Origin: an uncultured Prevotella sp.
GTDB taxonomy: Bacteria > Bacteroidota > Bacteroidia > Bacteroidales > Bacteroidaceae
DNA: 64,000 nt
NCBI GenBank assembly: GCA_934272845.1
Contig: CAKQSF010000009.1
Coordinates: 6,035 to 70,034, forward strand
Direction of reading: 5' to 3'
Shown here: positions 18,601 through 27,813 of the stretch, piece by piece
Position numbering within the stretch: position 1 is the first letter of the stretch
Layout of the letters: every line of letters begins with the position of its first letter
Program-made: the position numbers and the translations under genes
The notes under the pieces: generated by a model
Database searches by the model: none
What the model was told of the DNA's origin: nothing
The model's input: only the letters and a program-made list of their open reading frames with translations

Positions 18601-19479
18601 ATGTCTAAATACAGCAAAATAAACATTATCTATCTTCTTCAGAAGTGGATGGACAGCGTACCGGGACAAACTTTCCTGAACTACGCATACTCATGGGGTG
18701 CCGCTGTGGTAATCCTCGGTACTCTCTTTAAACTGACCCACCTCCCAGGAGCAAACCTTATGCTTTTCATTGGTATGGGAACGGAGGTCTTGGTGTTCTT
18801 TATCTCGGCCTTCGACAGACCGTTCGACAAGAGCACTATTGACATGACACTCGACAACCACATGGAGGACGACGTGATAGAGCAGGCTGCTCAGTCACCT
18901 CTCGCTACTACCGCGCAACAAGAAGATGTTGCTTCTGCACAACAGTCACAGCCTAACGTCATTGGAGGCGGCACTATCATTATCGGCAACGCTACCAAGA
19001 CACAGACCCAACCTATATCTTTCGATGCTACACAGCAACAGGAGAAGGAAGTGACTGACAATAATGCCGCACAGAACGCGACTGCTACACAGCAGGTTGT
19101 TAACTCTGCTACACAACAAATTATTACTCCTGCCCCTGCTGTCAGCGCAGAAACTGCTGAGGCTATGGAAGTGGCTACAACTAGTTATGTGGACCATCTT
19201 AACGAACTTAACGAGATGCTGGAGAAGGTTGCAGCACAGAGCGCACGACTGGCTACCGACAGTGAGGAGATGGAGAACCTCAACCGCACACTTACTGGCA
19301 TCAGCCGCGTCTATGAAATGCAGTTAAAGTCTGCCTCACAACAGATTACTACACAGGACGAGATTAACGCACAAACACGCCAGATGGCACAACAGATACA
19401 GGAACTGAACGCTATCTACGCAAGAATGATAGAGGCTATGACGGTGAACATGAATCCACTGGCTGCCAACAAGAACTAA
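18601..19479 (+). CDS. gldL: Type IX secretion inner-membrane motor protein GldL/PorL
   Basis: Inner-membrane half of the proton-driven GldL-GldM motor that powers type IX secretion. Two transmembrane helices lie at about residues 29-45 and 51-70. They carry Lys44 and Glu62, the kind of buried charged pair expected for proton coupling. After the membrane part comes a Gln/Thr/Ala-rich low-complexity stretch (about 92-180), then a coiled coil (about 195-280, LNEMLEKVAAQSARLATDSE). At 292 aa it is longer than the ~215-residue flavobacterial GldL, mostly because of that stretch. The next gene begins 6 bp after the stop. Confidence 0.93.
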   Translation: MSKYSKINIIYLLQKWMDSVPGQTFLNYAYSWGAAVVILGTLFKLTHLPGANLMLFIGMGTEVLVFFISAFDRPFDKSTIDMTLDNHMEDDVIEQAAQSPLATTAQQEDVASAQQSQPNVIGGGTIIIGNATKTQTQPISFDATQQQEKEVTDNNAAQNATATQQVVNSATQQIITPAPAVSAETAEAMEVATTSYVDHLNELNEMLEKVAAQSARLATDSEEMENLNRTLTGISRVYEMQLKSASQQITTQDEINAQTRQMAQQIQELNAIYARMIEAMTVNMNPLAANKN

Positions 19480-19485
19480 TATAAC

Positions 19486-21036
19486 ATGGCAATAAAGAAA
19501 AGACCATTATCTCCACGCCAGAAGATGATCAACCTTATGTACGTTGTTCTCATGGCGATGCTTGCGATGAACGTCTCTACCGAGGTGCTCAACGGCTTTT
19601 CTATCGTAGAAGAGGGACTGAACCGATCTACGGATAATGCACTGAAGGAGAACATAAGAATTTATGATAACTTCGAGGCACAGATGAAAAGCAACCCGCA
19701 GAAGGTGCGTACATGGTACGAAAAGGCGCAATTGGTAAAGAAAATGAGCAACGAACTCTACTACTTTGCCGAGCAACTGAAGTGTGCCATCGTAAAGGAA
19801 GCAGACGGTGTGGAGGGGGATGTCAACAACATCAAAAACAAGGAGGACCTTGAAGCGGCTGCACAGGTTATGCTTGCTCCGGGTAAGGGCAAGGGACCGA
19901 AGTTGCAGAAGATGATTGAGGACTATCGCTCTACTATGAGTAACCTCTTGAATGATGAACGCTTGAAACGAATAATTGAGAGCAATCTAAACACCGACGT
20001 TGCTGGAGAGGCAAAGGCTTTGGGAAAAAACTGGCAGGAATATATGTTTGAGGACATGCCGGTTGCGGCTGCCGTGACACTGCTCTCTAAACTTCAGAAC
20101 GACGTACGCTATGCGGAAGGAGAGGTGTTACATACGCTTATCAGTAACGTTGACCTGAAAGACATAAGGGTTAACAAACTGTCGGCTTTCGTTATTCCTA
20201 ACGCTCAAACGGTAATACGTGGAGAACGATTCTCGGCTAAAATTGTTATGGCTGCTATTGACACTACACAACAGCCTAGAATATATATCGGTGGGCGTGA
20301 GGTTCACTTGAAAGATAACACTTATGAGTTCATTGCCGGAAAGACGGGCGACTTCACTCTCAATGGCTACATGACCATGCTCGATGGTAATGGCGATGAA
20401 GTAAAACGTGACTTCTCACAGAAATACACCGTAGTTGACCCTTCCGCAACGGTTTCCGCTGACCTTATGAACGTGTTATACGCTGGATATACCAACCCTA
20501 TCAGCATTTCTATACCTGGCGTTCCACTCAATAAGGTGACGGCAACAATGACTGGAGGGTCGTTCACACCGGTAGGTCCTGGCAAGTATATCGCTAAACC
20601 TTCTGCCGTGGGCAAGGATGTTACCATCACAGTATCAAGCCTAATGAGTGGCAAACCACAGCAAATGGGACAGTTTACATTCCACGTGCGCAAACTACCT
20701 GACCCTATTGCCTACATTCCAGTTGGCGATTCACGCTTCAAGGGGGGCGGTCTGCAGAAGGGAAGTCTGCTCGGGGCTAACGTCGTTAAGGCGGCTATTG
20801 ATGATGGCTTGCTCGACATTGAATTCAGAGTGACGGGCTTCGAGGCTACGTTCTATGACAACATGGGCAACGCTGTACCTGTAACAAGCAGCGGAGCAGC
20901 CTTCTCACCAAAGCAAAAGGATATATTCCGTAAACTGGCACGTTCTAAGCGCTTCTATATCTCACACGTAAACGTGGTAGGACCTGATGGTATCGCGCGA
21001 CAACTGCCATCAGCAATGGAGGTAATAATAAAGTAA
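19486..21036 (+). CDS. gldM: Type IX secretion motor protein GldM/PorM
   Basis: Single-span inner-membrane protein whose periplasmic part reaches the GldK/GldN ring and rotates with the GldL motor. The N-terminus (KKRPLSPRQKMINLMYVVLMAM) leads into one TM helix (about residues 14-33), followed by the conserved EVLNGF. Four extracytoplasmic domains follow, with PVGDSRFKGGG near residue 406, as in family members. The length of 516 aa is normal. It is tightly packed with gldL (6-bp gap) and gldN (16-bp gap). Confidence 0.95.
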   Translation: MAIKKRPLSPRQKMINLMYVVLMAMLAMNVSTEVLNGFSIVEEGLNRSTDNALKENIRIYDNFEAQMKSNPQKVRTWYEKAQLVKKMSNELYYFAEQLKCAIVKEADGVEGDVNNIKNKEDLEAAAQVMLAPGKGKGPKLQKMIEDYRSTMSNLLNDERLKRIIESNLNTDVAGEAKALGKNWQEYMFEDMPVAAAVTLLSKLQNDVRYAEGEVLHTLISNVDLKDIRVNKLSAFVIPNAQTVIRGERFSAKIVMAAIDTTQQPRIYIGGREVHLKDNTYEFIAGKTGDFTLNGYMTMLDGNGDEVKRDFSQKYTVVDPSATVSADLMNVLYAGYTNPISISIPGVPLNKVTATMTGGSFTPVGPGKYIAKPSAVGKDVTITVSSLMSGKPQQMGQFTFHVRKLPDPIAYIPVGDSRFKGGGLQKGSLLGANVVKAAIDDGLLDIEFRVTGFEATFYDNMGNAVPVTSSGAAFSPKQKDIFRKLARSKRFYISHVNVVGPDGIARQLPSAMEVIIK

Positions 21037-21052
21037 ATACCCTATCAAACCT

Positions 21053-22111
21053 ATGATAAAGTACATAAAGACAATCGCCGTAGCAGCACTCTTTGCCTCT
21101 GTTTATACACAGACCATGGCACAACCTGCGGCAAGACGCAATCAACAGAAGACTACTCAGAGAAGTTCTGCCTCTACTAACATAACGACAAGGGCACAGA
21201 TTTCGTTCCCTACAGCACAGCAGATGGACGAGAATGTTGTCTGGAGACGCGACATTTACCGCGAGGTGGACCTTACAACGGGAACCAACTCTGGACTGTA
21301 TTACCCCGTAGAACCTGTGGGATCACAGATGAACCTCTTCACTTATATGTTCAAACTGGTACTCTCTGGACAGGTGAAGGCATACGAATACCGCATTGAC
21401 GGCAACGATGTATATACACCTGATGCCGTTGTTAAGCCTCTCGCCTTACTCGATAACTATAGCATTTACTATGAGCGTAAGGACGGAAAACTTAAACTCG
21501 ACAACTCTGACATACCGTCTGCGGAAGTTAAGTCATACTATATTAAGGAGTCTGCATACTATGATCAGGTAACGGCTACATTCCATAAGAAGGTTATTGC
21601 CATGTGTCCTATTATGTCTAGAAGTGATGATTTCGGCGATGGAACTACTAAATACCCTCTCTTCTGGGTTAAGTATGACGACATTGCACCTTTCCTTACC
21701 AAGTTGACTATAATGACAAGCGACATTAATAACGCCGCTACCATGAGCGTAAACGACTACTTCGTGAAAGGAATGTACGAAGGAAAGATTTATAAGACCA
21801 ACAACATGTTGGGCAAAACACTTGCGCAATACTGCCCTGACGACTCGCTTATGACCAAGGAACAGAAGCGTATTGAGGCTGAACTGACGAAGTTTGAGGA
21901 GAATATCTGGGGCGATAAGGCTAGAAAAGACTCTCTGGACTCTATTGCGAAAGCACAGGCTAACCTGCCTAAAGCAGCGAAAAAGGCAGCGAAGACTAAC
22001 AAACGTGCTACTACAAGCACTACGAAAACAGTAAAGAAGAAGCCGAAGAGCAACGCTTCCTCTAACCAACCTGCTGCTGCAAGGGTAAGTGTTAGGAGAC
22101 AAAGACATTAA
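21053..22111 (+). CDS. gldN: Type IX secretion periplasmic protein GldN/PorN
   Basis: Periplasmic partner of GldK in the T9SS ring. Signal peptide is about residues 1-23 (ending TMA-Q). The core contains ENVVWRRDIYREVDLTTGTN followed by NSGLYYPVEP, as in GldN. The last ~60 residues are a very basic Lys/Ala/Thr tail (AKKAAKTNKRATTSTTKTVK, ending RVSVRRQRH) that I would not expect in shorter GldN proteins. The 352-aa total reflects this tail. End of the gldKLMN operon, with a small beta-barrel gene 29 bp downstream. Confidence 0.94.
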   Translation: MIKYIKTIAVAALFASVYTQTMAQPAARRNQQKTTQRSSASTNITTRAQISFPTAQQMDENVVWRRDIYREVDLTTGTNSGLYYPVEPVGSQMNLFTYMFKLVLSGQVKAYEYRIDGNDVYTPDAVVKPLALLDNYSIYYERKDGKLKLDNSDIPSAEVKSYYIKESAYYDQVTATFHKKVIAMCPIMSRSDDFGDGTTKYPLFWVKYDDIAPFLTKLTIMTSDINNAATMSVNDYFVKGMYEGKIYKTNNMLGKTLAQYCPDDSLMTKEQKRIEAELTKFEENIWGDKARKDSLDSIAKAQANLPKAAKKAAKTNKRATTSTTKTVKKKPKSNASSNQPAAARVSVRRQRH

Positions 22112-22140
22112 AAAAATATCATCTTTTATACTTTAAAACA

Positions 22141-22722
22141 ATGAAAAAAGCATTAAGACTCTTTGCTATTGCAGCAGCATTGCTGATAACTCTGCCTACT
22201 ATGGCACAGTTTAAGTACGGTATACGTGGCGGTGCAAACCTTGTTAACATGAAGATGGACGGTGGAAACTGGGACAAAAGCAACCGCGCTGGTTTCTATG
22301 TAGGTCCTACAGTGAAGTTCACAGTGCCTATCGTAGGCCTCAGCCTCGACGCTTCTGCCCTCTACGACCAGAAGACTGCCGAGATAGAAGGACAGTCTAT
22401 AAAGGCTCAGTCTATCGATATTCCTATCAATGTGCGTTACGGTATCGGCGCAAGTTCTATGGCTAACGTATTCGTTTTCGCTGGTCCACAGTTTGGTTTC
22501 AATATTGCCAGCGACAAAAAGTTAGTTGAAAGCGTTGAAGCATGGACTTGGAAATCAAGCACAGTAAGCGTAAACGTTGGTCTTGGTTGCACACTTCTCA
22601 ACCACTTGGAGGTTAAAGCAAACTACAATATCGCTTGCGGAAAGAACGTAGAATTTGTTGATGGATACGCTGGTTCTGCGAAATTCAACTCTTGGCAACT
22701 TGGACTTGCATACTATTTCTAA
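22141..22722 (+). CDS. Small outer-membrane beta-barrel protein (porin-like)
   Basis: Signal peptide of about 22 residues (ending PTMA-Q), then FKYGIRGGANLVNM and alternating strands ending in an aromatic C-terminal strand (NSWQLGLAYYF), typical of the OMP_b-brl family. Its 193 aa is about right for an 8-stranded barrel. It sits 29 bp after gldN and before a terminator, so it is probably co-transcribed with the T9SS genes. It resembles PorT in size class and location, but I cannot confirm PorT identity. Confidence 0.8.
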   Translation: MKKALRLFAIAAALLITLPTMAQFKYGIRGGANLVNMKMDGGNWDKSNRAGFYVGPTVKFTVPIVGLSLDASALYDQKTAEIEGQSIKAQSIDIPINVRYGIGASSMANVFVFAGPQFGFNIASDKKLVESVEAWTWKSSTVSVNVGLGCTLLNHLEVKANYNIACGKNVEFVDGYAGSAKFNSWQLGLAYYF

Positions 22723-22769
22723 AGTGCTAATAGTCCTTTTATGTAAAGAAAACACTACATACACAATAT

Positions 22770-22813
22770 GCAATACGCCTTATCCCTACATCTTTCGGGA
22801 TAAGGCGTATTGC
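22770..22813. terminator. Terminator between convergent T9SS cluster and crp-like gene
   Basis: 17-bp perfect hairpin (GCAATACGCCTTATCCC / GGGATAAGGCGTATTGC, 10-nt loop) followed by TTTTTAT. It may serve both strands. Confidence 0.9.
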
Positions 22814-22853
22814 TTTTTATTATCAATGACACAGATACAGCCATACGATACCG

Positions 22854-23525
22854 TTATCTTTGCAGGCGCATCGGGTCAATAACAGTAATCACTCTGCCCT
22901 TGACACTGATTATACCCTGCCTCACCAGGTCGCTAAGACATCGCAAAACAGAGTACTTCTGCACGGCTAACGAGTCCGCTATACGTTGACGTGAGCGAGC
23001 AAGAACAATGGTCTTGCTATCCTGTTGCATAGTCTCTGAGTGGATAAGATATAGTATTTTCTCCCTTAAAGTCATCAAAGACAAGAACTTTATCTTTGTA
23101 ACAAGATAGTGACTGAGGTCAGACAGCATACGAATAAAGTTCCAACGAACAATCATGTTGTTGTCTATCAATGCGTGAAGGGCATCCATAGAAAACCTCA
23201 TTACACTGACCCTGTCTTCCGTTTCTATCGTTACAGGCAAAGAACTTTGAGAAGAATAAAGAAAACAGGGCGCAATAACATCACCCCTTTTTAGGCGAAT
23301 TACCTCTACCTGACGTCCCGATAAACCCGTCATACGGGCTATCATGGAACCTGTTATCATTATATCCGTATAACGACATTCACCACCTGACACCGCGTAA
23401 ACGTCATTTTTTCCATAATGAACTAACCTAATAGATACACCCTTCAGCACATTTTCTATAGCCGATAAGGACATGTTCTGAAACAATGCGCAATTCTTTA
23501 AGGCGCATAACAAACTCTTTTCCAT
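22854..23525 (-). CDS. Crp/Fnr-family transcriptional regulator (HcpR-like)
   Basis: Cytoplasmic DNA-binding regulator: an N-terminal cyclic-nucleotide-binding-like fold (about residues 10-125), a long dimerisation helix (RWNFIRMLSDLSHYLV), and a C-terminal winged HTH (SRQRIADSLAVQKYSVLRCL). The start at 23525 is the first ATG. It lies head-to-head with hcp, the usual arrangement for HcpR regulators responding to nitric oxide or nitrite in anaerobes, so control of hcp is inferred. A minus-strand promoter box TAACTTTG (23579-23572) lies 47 bp upstream. The effector and the operator are not evident from sequence. Confidence 0.88.
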   Translation of the reverse strand: MEKSLLCALKNCALFQNMSLSAIENVLKGVSIRLVHYGKNDVYAVSGGECRYTDIMITGSMIARMTGLSGRQVEVIRLKRGDVIAPCFLYSSQSSLPVTIETEDRVSVMRFSMDALHALIDNNMIVRWNFIRMLSDLSHYLVTKIKFLSLMTLREKILYLIHSETMQQDSKTIVLARSRQRIADSLAVQKYSVLRCLSDLVRQGIISVKGRVITVIDPMRLQR

Positions 23526-23571
23526 AAATTGCAATAACAGATTTAATTATGATCAATAACAGATTATATTG

Positions 23572-23579
23572 CAAAGTTA
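23572..23579 (-). promoter_or_regulatory. -7 box for the Crp/Fnr regulator
   Basis: The complement reads TAACTTTG, a full match to TAnnTTTG, 47 bp upstream of the ATG. Confidence 0.55.
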
Positions 23580-23689
23580 TTAAAAATATCGCCAAATCTC
23601 TAACAGTTTAAAACTTTTAAGCATCTTATTAACGCTTTTTATTAATAAAACGGTATCATTTGTTATTACACTATAAGGCTGAAACGCAT

Positions 23690-23697
23690 TACCTTTG
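23690..23697 (+). promoter_or_regulatory. -7 box for hcp
   Basis: TACCTTTG fits TAnnTTTG. Transcription from here would place the whole 22-bp repeat array inside the hcp 5' leader (about 120 nt). Confidence 0.6.
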
Positions 23698-23728
23698 CAT
23701 CATGATAAGGCATTAATTGTCACGCTAA

Positions 23729-23802
23729 CAATTAATATATGCTACGTAAGCAATTAATATATGCTACGCAAACAATTAATATATGCTATGCAAACAATTA
23801 AC
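23729..23802. repeat. 22-bp tandem array in the hcp leader
   Basis: CAATTAATATATGCTACGCAAA repeats start at 23729, 23751, 23773 and 23795 (last partial), exactly 22 bp apart, with one degenerate unit upstream (about 23707). It lies between the hcp promoter box and start codon. Confidence 0.9.
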
Positions 23803-23824
23803 TTTAAAGAGAAAGGTAAAGGCT

Positions 23825-25471
23825 ATGAACGAAATGAAGATGTTTTGTTTCCAGTGTCAGGAGACTGCACACGGAATGGGATGTACGTTAAAAGGCGTAT
23901 GTGGTAAGCAACCCGAGACAAGTGAACGCATGGACTTACTGCTGGCAACGGTAAGAGGTGTGGGTACACTTGCAGACTTATTAAAGAAGTATGACAAAGC
24001 AGGGGCATTCATACCTGACGCTCTCTTTGCTACTATCACCAACGCAAACTTTGATAATGAAAGCATAGAGAAGCGCATAGACAACGGTATTGCACTGCTA
24101 AAGGAACTTAGTGAGGAAGCAATTCTAGAAGATTTAGAACTGCCAAATTACCCTGAGTTAGGACTTTTATGTACAGACACGGCACGCAAGGAGACTAAAT
24201 TATGCATGGGCGTGATGAGAAACCATGACGAGGACATCCGTTCTCTGAAAGAATTAACCATGTATGGACTGAAAGGAATGGCTGCTTACTATGAGCACGC
24301 AGCACGACTGGGCTACGAAGACAAACATATTATTGCCTTCATGTGCCACGCTCTCGCCACAATTACAAACCCACAAGCCGTGCAAGCGGACTTGTTGCCA
24401 CTGGTAATGGATACTGGTAAGCACGGTATTGACGTCATGTCGCTGCTCGACAAAGCAAACACCATGACCTATGGTAACCCTGTTATCAGCCGAGTTAACA
24501 TCGGTACACGTAACAATCCGGGCATACTCGTCAGCGGTCACGACCTGAAAGACCTTGAAGAACTGCTGCGTCAGACAGTAGGAACGGGCATAGACGTGTA
24601 CACTCACAGCGAGATGCTATCGGCACATTATTACCCTGAACTAAAGAAATACCACCACTTGGCAGGCAATTACGGCAACGCATGGTGGCAACAACGTGAA
24701 GAATTTGAACTTTTCAATGGCCCTATAGTGTTCACAACCAACTGCATTGTGCCACCACTTGCTAATGCTTCTTACTCAAAACGTGTCTTTACCACTAACT
24801 CTACGGGCTATCCAGGGTGGAAACACATACATACTGATGCGCAAGGACATAAGGATTTCTCCGAGGTCATAGCCATAGCAAAGAACTGTCCGCCGCCTAA
24901 CGGACTGGAAGAGGGATTTATTACTGGTGGTTTTGCACACAAACAAGTGACTGAACTTGCCGAAAAAATTGTGCAAGCAATAAAAAGTGGAGCAATAAAA
25001 CGCTTCGTTGTGATGAGCGGTTGTGATGGAAGAATGAGGAGCCGGCAGTACTATTCCGACTTCGCCAAGGCCTTACCGTACGACACTGTGATACTGACTT
25101 CGGGCTGCGCAAAGTACAGATACATCAAAATGCCGTTAGGAACAATCAACGGAATACCACGAATTCTAGACGCTGGACAATGTAACGACAGTTATTCTTG
25201 GGCACTTGTGGCATTGACTCTCAAGGATATTCTCAACGTAAAGGATATCAACGACCTGCCGATAACGTTCAACATAGCGTGGTATGAACAGAAAGCCGTG
25301 ATAGTATTACTTGCTCTTCTCAGTCTCGGAATAAAGAATATCCACATTGGTCCCACCCTACCAGCGTTCGTATCACCAAATGTTCTGAAGATACTTGCAG
25401 AGAAATTTGGGCTTGCAGGCATATCTTCCGTAAAAGAAGATATGTGTAAATTCAAACTACAAATGCAATAA
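23825..25471 (+). CDS. hcp: Hydroxylamine reductase / hybrid-cluster protein
   Basis: Cytoplasmic Fe-S enzyme with a hybrid [4Fe-2S-2O] cluster. It reduces hydroxylamine and/or nitric oxide and protects against nitrosative stress. The start at 23825 (MNEMKMFCFQCQET) puts the first cluster's cysteines at 8, 11, 20 and 26. Hybrid-cluster ligand regions follow: SGHDLKDLEELL (His, Glu), TNCIVPP, SGCDGRMRSRQYYSDF, TSGCAKYRY and LDAGQCNDSYSW. The 548-aa length is typical. An upstream in-frame start would encode part of the leader repeat and is rejected. The last codons (KFKLQMQ-stop) are the first copy of a 44-bp array that continues downstream. Confidence 0.96.
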   Translation: MNEMKMFCFQCQETAHGMGCTLKGVCGKQPETSERMDLLLATVRGVGTLADLLKKYDKAGAFIPDALFATITNANFDNESIEKRIDNGIALLKELSEEAILEDLELPNYPELGLLCTDTARKETKLCMGVMRNHDEDIRSLKELTMYGLKGMAAYYEHAARLGYEDKHIIAFMCHALATITNPQAVQADLLPLVMDTGKHGIDVMSLLDKANTMTYGNPVISRVNIGTRNNPGILVSGHDLKDLEELLRQTVGTGIDVYTHSEMLSAHYYPELKKYHHLAGNYGNAWWQQREEFELFNGPIVFTTNCIVPPLANASYSKRVFTTNSTGYPGWKHIHTDAQGHKDFSEVIAIAKNCPPPNGLEEGFITGGFAHKQVTELAEKIVQAIKSGAIKRFVVMSGCDGRMRSRQYYSDFAKALPYDTVILTSGCAKYRYIKMPLGTINGIPRILDAGQCNDSYSWALVALTLKDILNVKDINDLPITFNIAWYEQKAVIVLLALLSLGIKNIHIGPTLPAFVSPNVLKILAEKFGLAGISSVKEDMCKFKLQMQ

Positions 25472-25756
25472 TCAGGATTAAGGTGCAACCATAATTCAAA
25501 CTACAAATGCAATAACCAGGATTAAGGTGCAACCATAATTCAAACTGCAAATGCAATAATCAGGATTAAGGTGCAACCATAATTCAAACTGCAAATGCAA
25601 TAACCAGGATTAAGGTGCAACCATAATTCAAACTACAAATGCAATAACCAGGATTAAGGTGCAACCATAATTCAAACTACAAATGCAATAATCAGAATTA
25701 AGGTGCAACCATAATTCAAACTACAAATGCAATAACCAGAATTAAGGTGCAACCAC
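25449..25756. repeat. Tandem array, 44-bp unit, 7 copies, starting inside hcp
   Basis: Units start at 25449, 25493, 25537, 25581, 25625, 25669 and 25713, exactly 44 bp apart and nearly identical. Copy 1 includes the hcp stop codon and the last seven sense codons, so the gene's 3' end has been amplified. Confidence 0.95.
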
Positions 25757-25793
25757 ATTACTAAGCAATTCTGTAACAATCAAAAAGAAAAAA

Positions 25794-25821
25794 CCATCAA
25801 GAGACGTTTGTTTCTTGATGG
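25794..25821. terminator. Hairpin between convergent hcp and glycosyltransferase genes
   Basis: Arms CCATCAAGAGAC and GTTTCTTGATGG (one mismatch), loop GTTT, A-run before and T-rich after, suitable for both strands. Confidence 0.75.
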
Positions 25822-25839
25822 ATTTTCTTATTACTTACA

Positions 25840-26958
25840 TTAAGATTGGTTGCATATCTTTTTGTAAATCTCCTCATATTTCTTTGCTATCATGTGGTAT
25901 TCATAGTTTCTTTCCACGTACCTGCGGCTTTCTTCCTTAAGTTTCGGCAGCAATTCGGGATGTAGAATCAACCTCTCCAGTTCGCTATATACACTCTCAT
26001 AGTTTGGTTGCACTGCGATAATCGGTCGACATTCATTCTCTCCCATAATATCATAATGCTCTGGTTCGCCTCCCGTTAATGTCACAATACCCTTAGAAAG
26101 CGTTAAAAGCGCATTCATACCTGGTCCATAAGCGTTAAGTTGGTCAAGCATAACATCCGAGTTATTCATCATGTTACAGTACTCAGCGTATGGCACTCCC
26201 GACACCACTTTTACCTCCATACGGTCAGGATACTTCTTCTCTAATTTCTGGGCAGCCCTCAACAGAATATCCGTTCCCTTCACTTTAGCCCACTCTCCCT
26301 TTGATATTCCAATAAAGAAACGTATCTTTTCCGAAGCGGCAGGATGCACTACATCGTGCAATTTAAAAGGGAATGGCACCATATATAGTTTGTCTGACAG
26401 TCTGAGTCCATTTTTATCACGCTCCTCTATGAGTGAATATGGCAACCAATACTCATACGATCCCGCAACAATAGCATCACAATCACGGGCTATCATGTGG
26501 TTAAGTCTGTCCTTATCTGAGCCAACCCAGTCATTATACAACGCTTCCCTATACTCTGACCTACGCTCTTCTGTACCAATATTAAAGTCAGAAAACCTCA
26601 TAGGTTTCATGTTTCTGTTAACATAAGAATAATAATAGTTCAGTCCAACGGCAGACAACACTATCTTACTGTTATGCTTTCGCAGATAACTATATATTGG
26701 GAAATGCCACTGTGCCTTAATATCCACGAAAATAGGACTTATCAATTGCACCACGTCAAAGCCTCTCATTCTGGGCAATGCCTTCATAAGTTTCAGCAGA
26801 AAAAGTAACTTGTTGCCTCTGGACAGGTCAATATCTGAATGGAACTTCTTCCAGAAATCCCCGTTACTTGCTACCACTACCTCATGTCCAAGGTCTCGCA
26901 AGCCCTCAGCAAGCGTATTGTGAACACCGCTGTTTTCACCTATCAGAAGTATTCTCAT
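25840..26958 (-). CDS. Glycosyltransferase, GT4-like (GT-B fold)
   Basis: Cytoplasmic, membrane-associated sugar transferase for a surface glycan. N-terminal Rossmann segment RILLIGENSGVHNTLAEGL with AEGLRDLGHEVVVAS. The C-terminal donor domain has GISKGEWAKVKGTDILLRAA and a nucleotide-sugar loop LNAYGPGMNALLTLSKG, with GGEPEHYD near the usual Glu-rich motif. 372 aa is normal. It is the last gene of a five-gene glycosyltransferase run, starting 4 bp after the previous stop. Donor and acceptor are unknown. Confidence 0.85.
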   Translation of the reverse strand: MRILLIGENSGVHNTLAEGLRDLGHEVVVASNGDFWKKFHSDIDLSRGNKLLFLLKLMKALPRMRGFDVVQLISPIFVDIKAQWHFPIYSYLRKHNSKIVLSAVGLNYYYSYVNRNMKPMRFSDFNIGTEERRSEYREALYNDWVGSDKDRLNHMIARDCDAIVAGSYEYWLPYSLIEERDKNGLRLSDKLYMVPFPFKLHDVVHPAASEKIRFFIGISKGEWAKVKGTDILLRAAQKLEKKYPDRMEVKVVSGVPYAEYCNMMNNSDVMLDQLNAYGPGMNALLTLSKGIVTLTGGEPEHYDIMGENECRPIIAVQPNYESVYSELERLILHPELLPKLKEESRRYVERNYEYHMIAKKYEEIYKKICNQS

Positions 26959-26962
26959 GTTT

Positions 26963-27808
26963 TTATCTTTTTATAATCTTGTGCAACTTACATATTAATC
27001 TTGCCGCAGGGCAACGCAGTCTTATCTCTCCCGATAGTCTGTAAAGGTCTATTTGGCGACACATTATCGCTTTATACAGTCTCCAACCATTTTGCGATAA
27101 CAACGTTGTCTGCATCACTTCCTTCGCCGCTAATAAAGCATCGAGGTGCTGCTGAAGCCCCTCCGACTCCGCACTTGCTTTACCACTTATACCGTTTTCG
27201 TTCCAAGTATAATGGTAACCTCCCAACGATAACGTCGCTACTTTAGGATTCTTTGCGAGCAAAAGCGGTAAAGTCCATATATCTTCAAATACCTTTCCTT
27301 TCGGGAAACGAACATCATTAAAGAGTGTTCTACGGTAAATCTTGTTCCAAGCATAGGTATGGTTCCATGCCATCGAGTCTTCCCAGTACTCTTTTGCCGA
27401 CGCAAATATCCTGTTATCTGTCACAAACGTTTGTCGAGTCATAGCCTCTTGCTCCACAGGAAACTCTAAAATATCAACGTCATTATGCTCATTCAACCAC
27501 TGCATCAAGGGTTTATAGGTATCAGGGAGCACCCAATCATCGCTGTCAACAAATGTTATATACTTCCCTCTCGCAACCTCTATGCCCGCATTTCGCGCAT
27601 CGCTCAAGCCACCATTCTGCTTATGTATAACCCTAATCCTTTTATCCTGACGCGTCCATTCGTCACACATCACAGGACAATTATCGGGTGAACCGTCATC
27701 AACCAGTATCACCTCCATATCAGAAAAGCCCTGATTCAGCACACTCCTTACGCACCTATCAAGTGTGCTCTCAACTTCATAGACTGGTATTATTACACTG
27801 AGCAGCAT
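26963..27808 (-). CDS. Glycosyltransferase family 2
   Basis: GT-A fold transferase: LLSVIIPVYEVESTLDRCVR at the start, EVILVDDGSPDNCP, HKQNGGLSDARNAGIEVARG, and the metal-binding TFVDSDDWVLPD (DxD). 281 aa. Part of the minus-strand glycan operon, starting 5 bp past the upstream gene's stop. The specific linkage is not predictable. Confidence 0.9.
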   Translation of the reverse strand: MLLSVIIPVYEVESTLDRCVRSVLNQGFSDMEVILVDDGSPDNCPVMCDEWTRQDKRIRVIHKQNGGLSDARNAGIEVARGKYITFVDSDDWVLPDTYKPLMQWLNEHNDVDILEFPVEQEAMTRQTFVTDNRIFASAKEYWEDSMAWNHTYAWNKIYRRTLFNDVRFPKGKVFEDIWTLPLLLAKNPKVATLSLGGYHYTWNENGISGKASAESEGLQQHLDALLAAKEVMQTTLLSQNGWRLYKAIMCRQIDLYRLSGEIRLRCPAARLICKLHKIIKR

Positions 27809-27813
27809 ATTCT

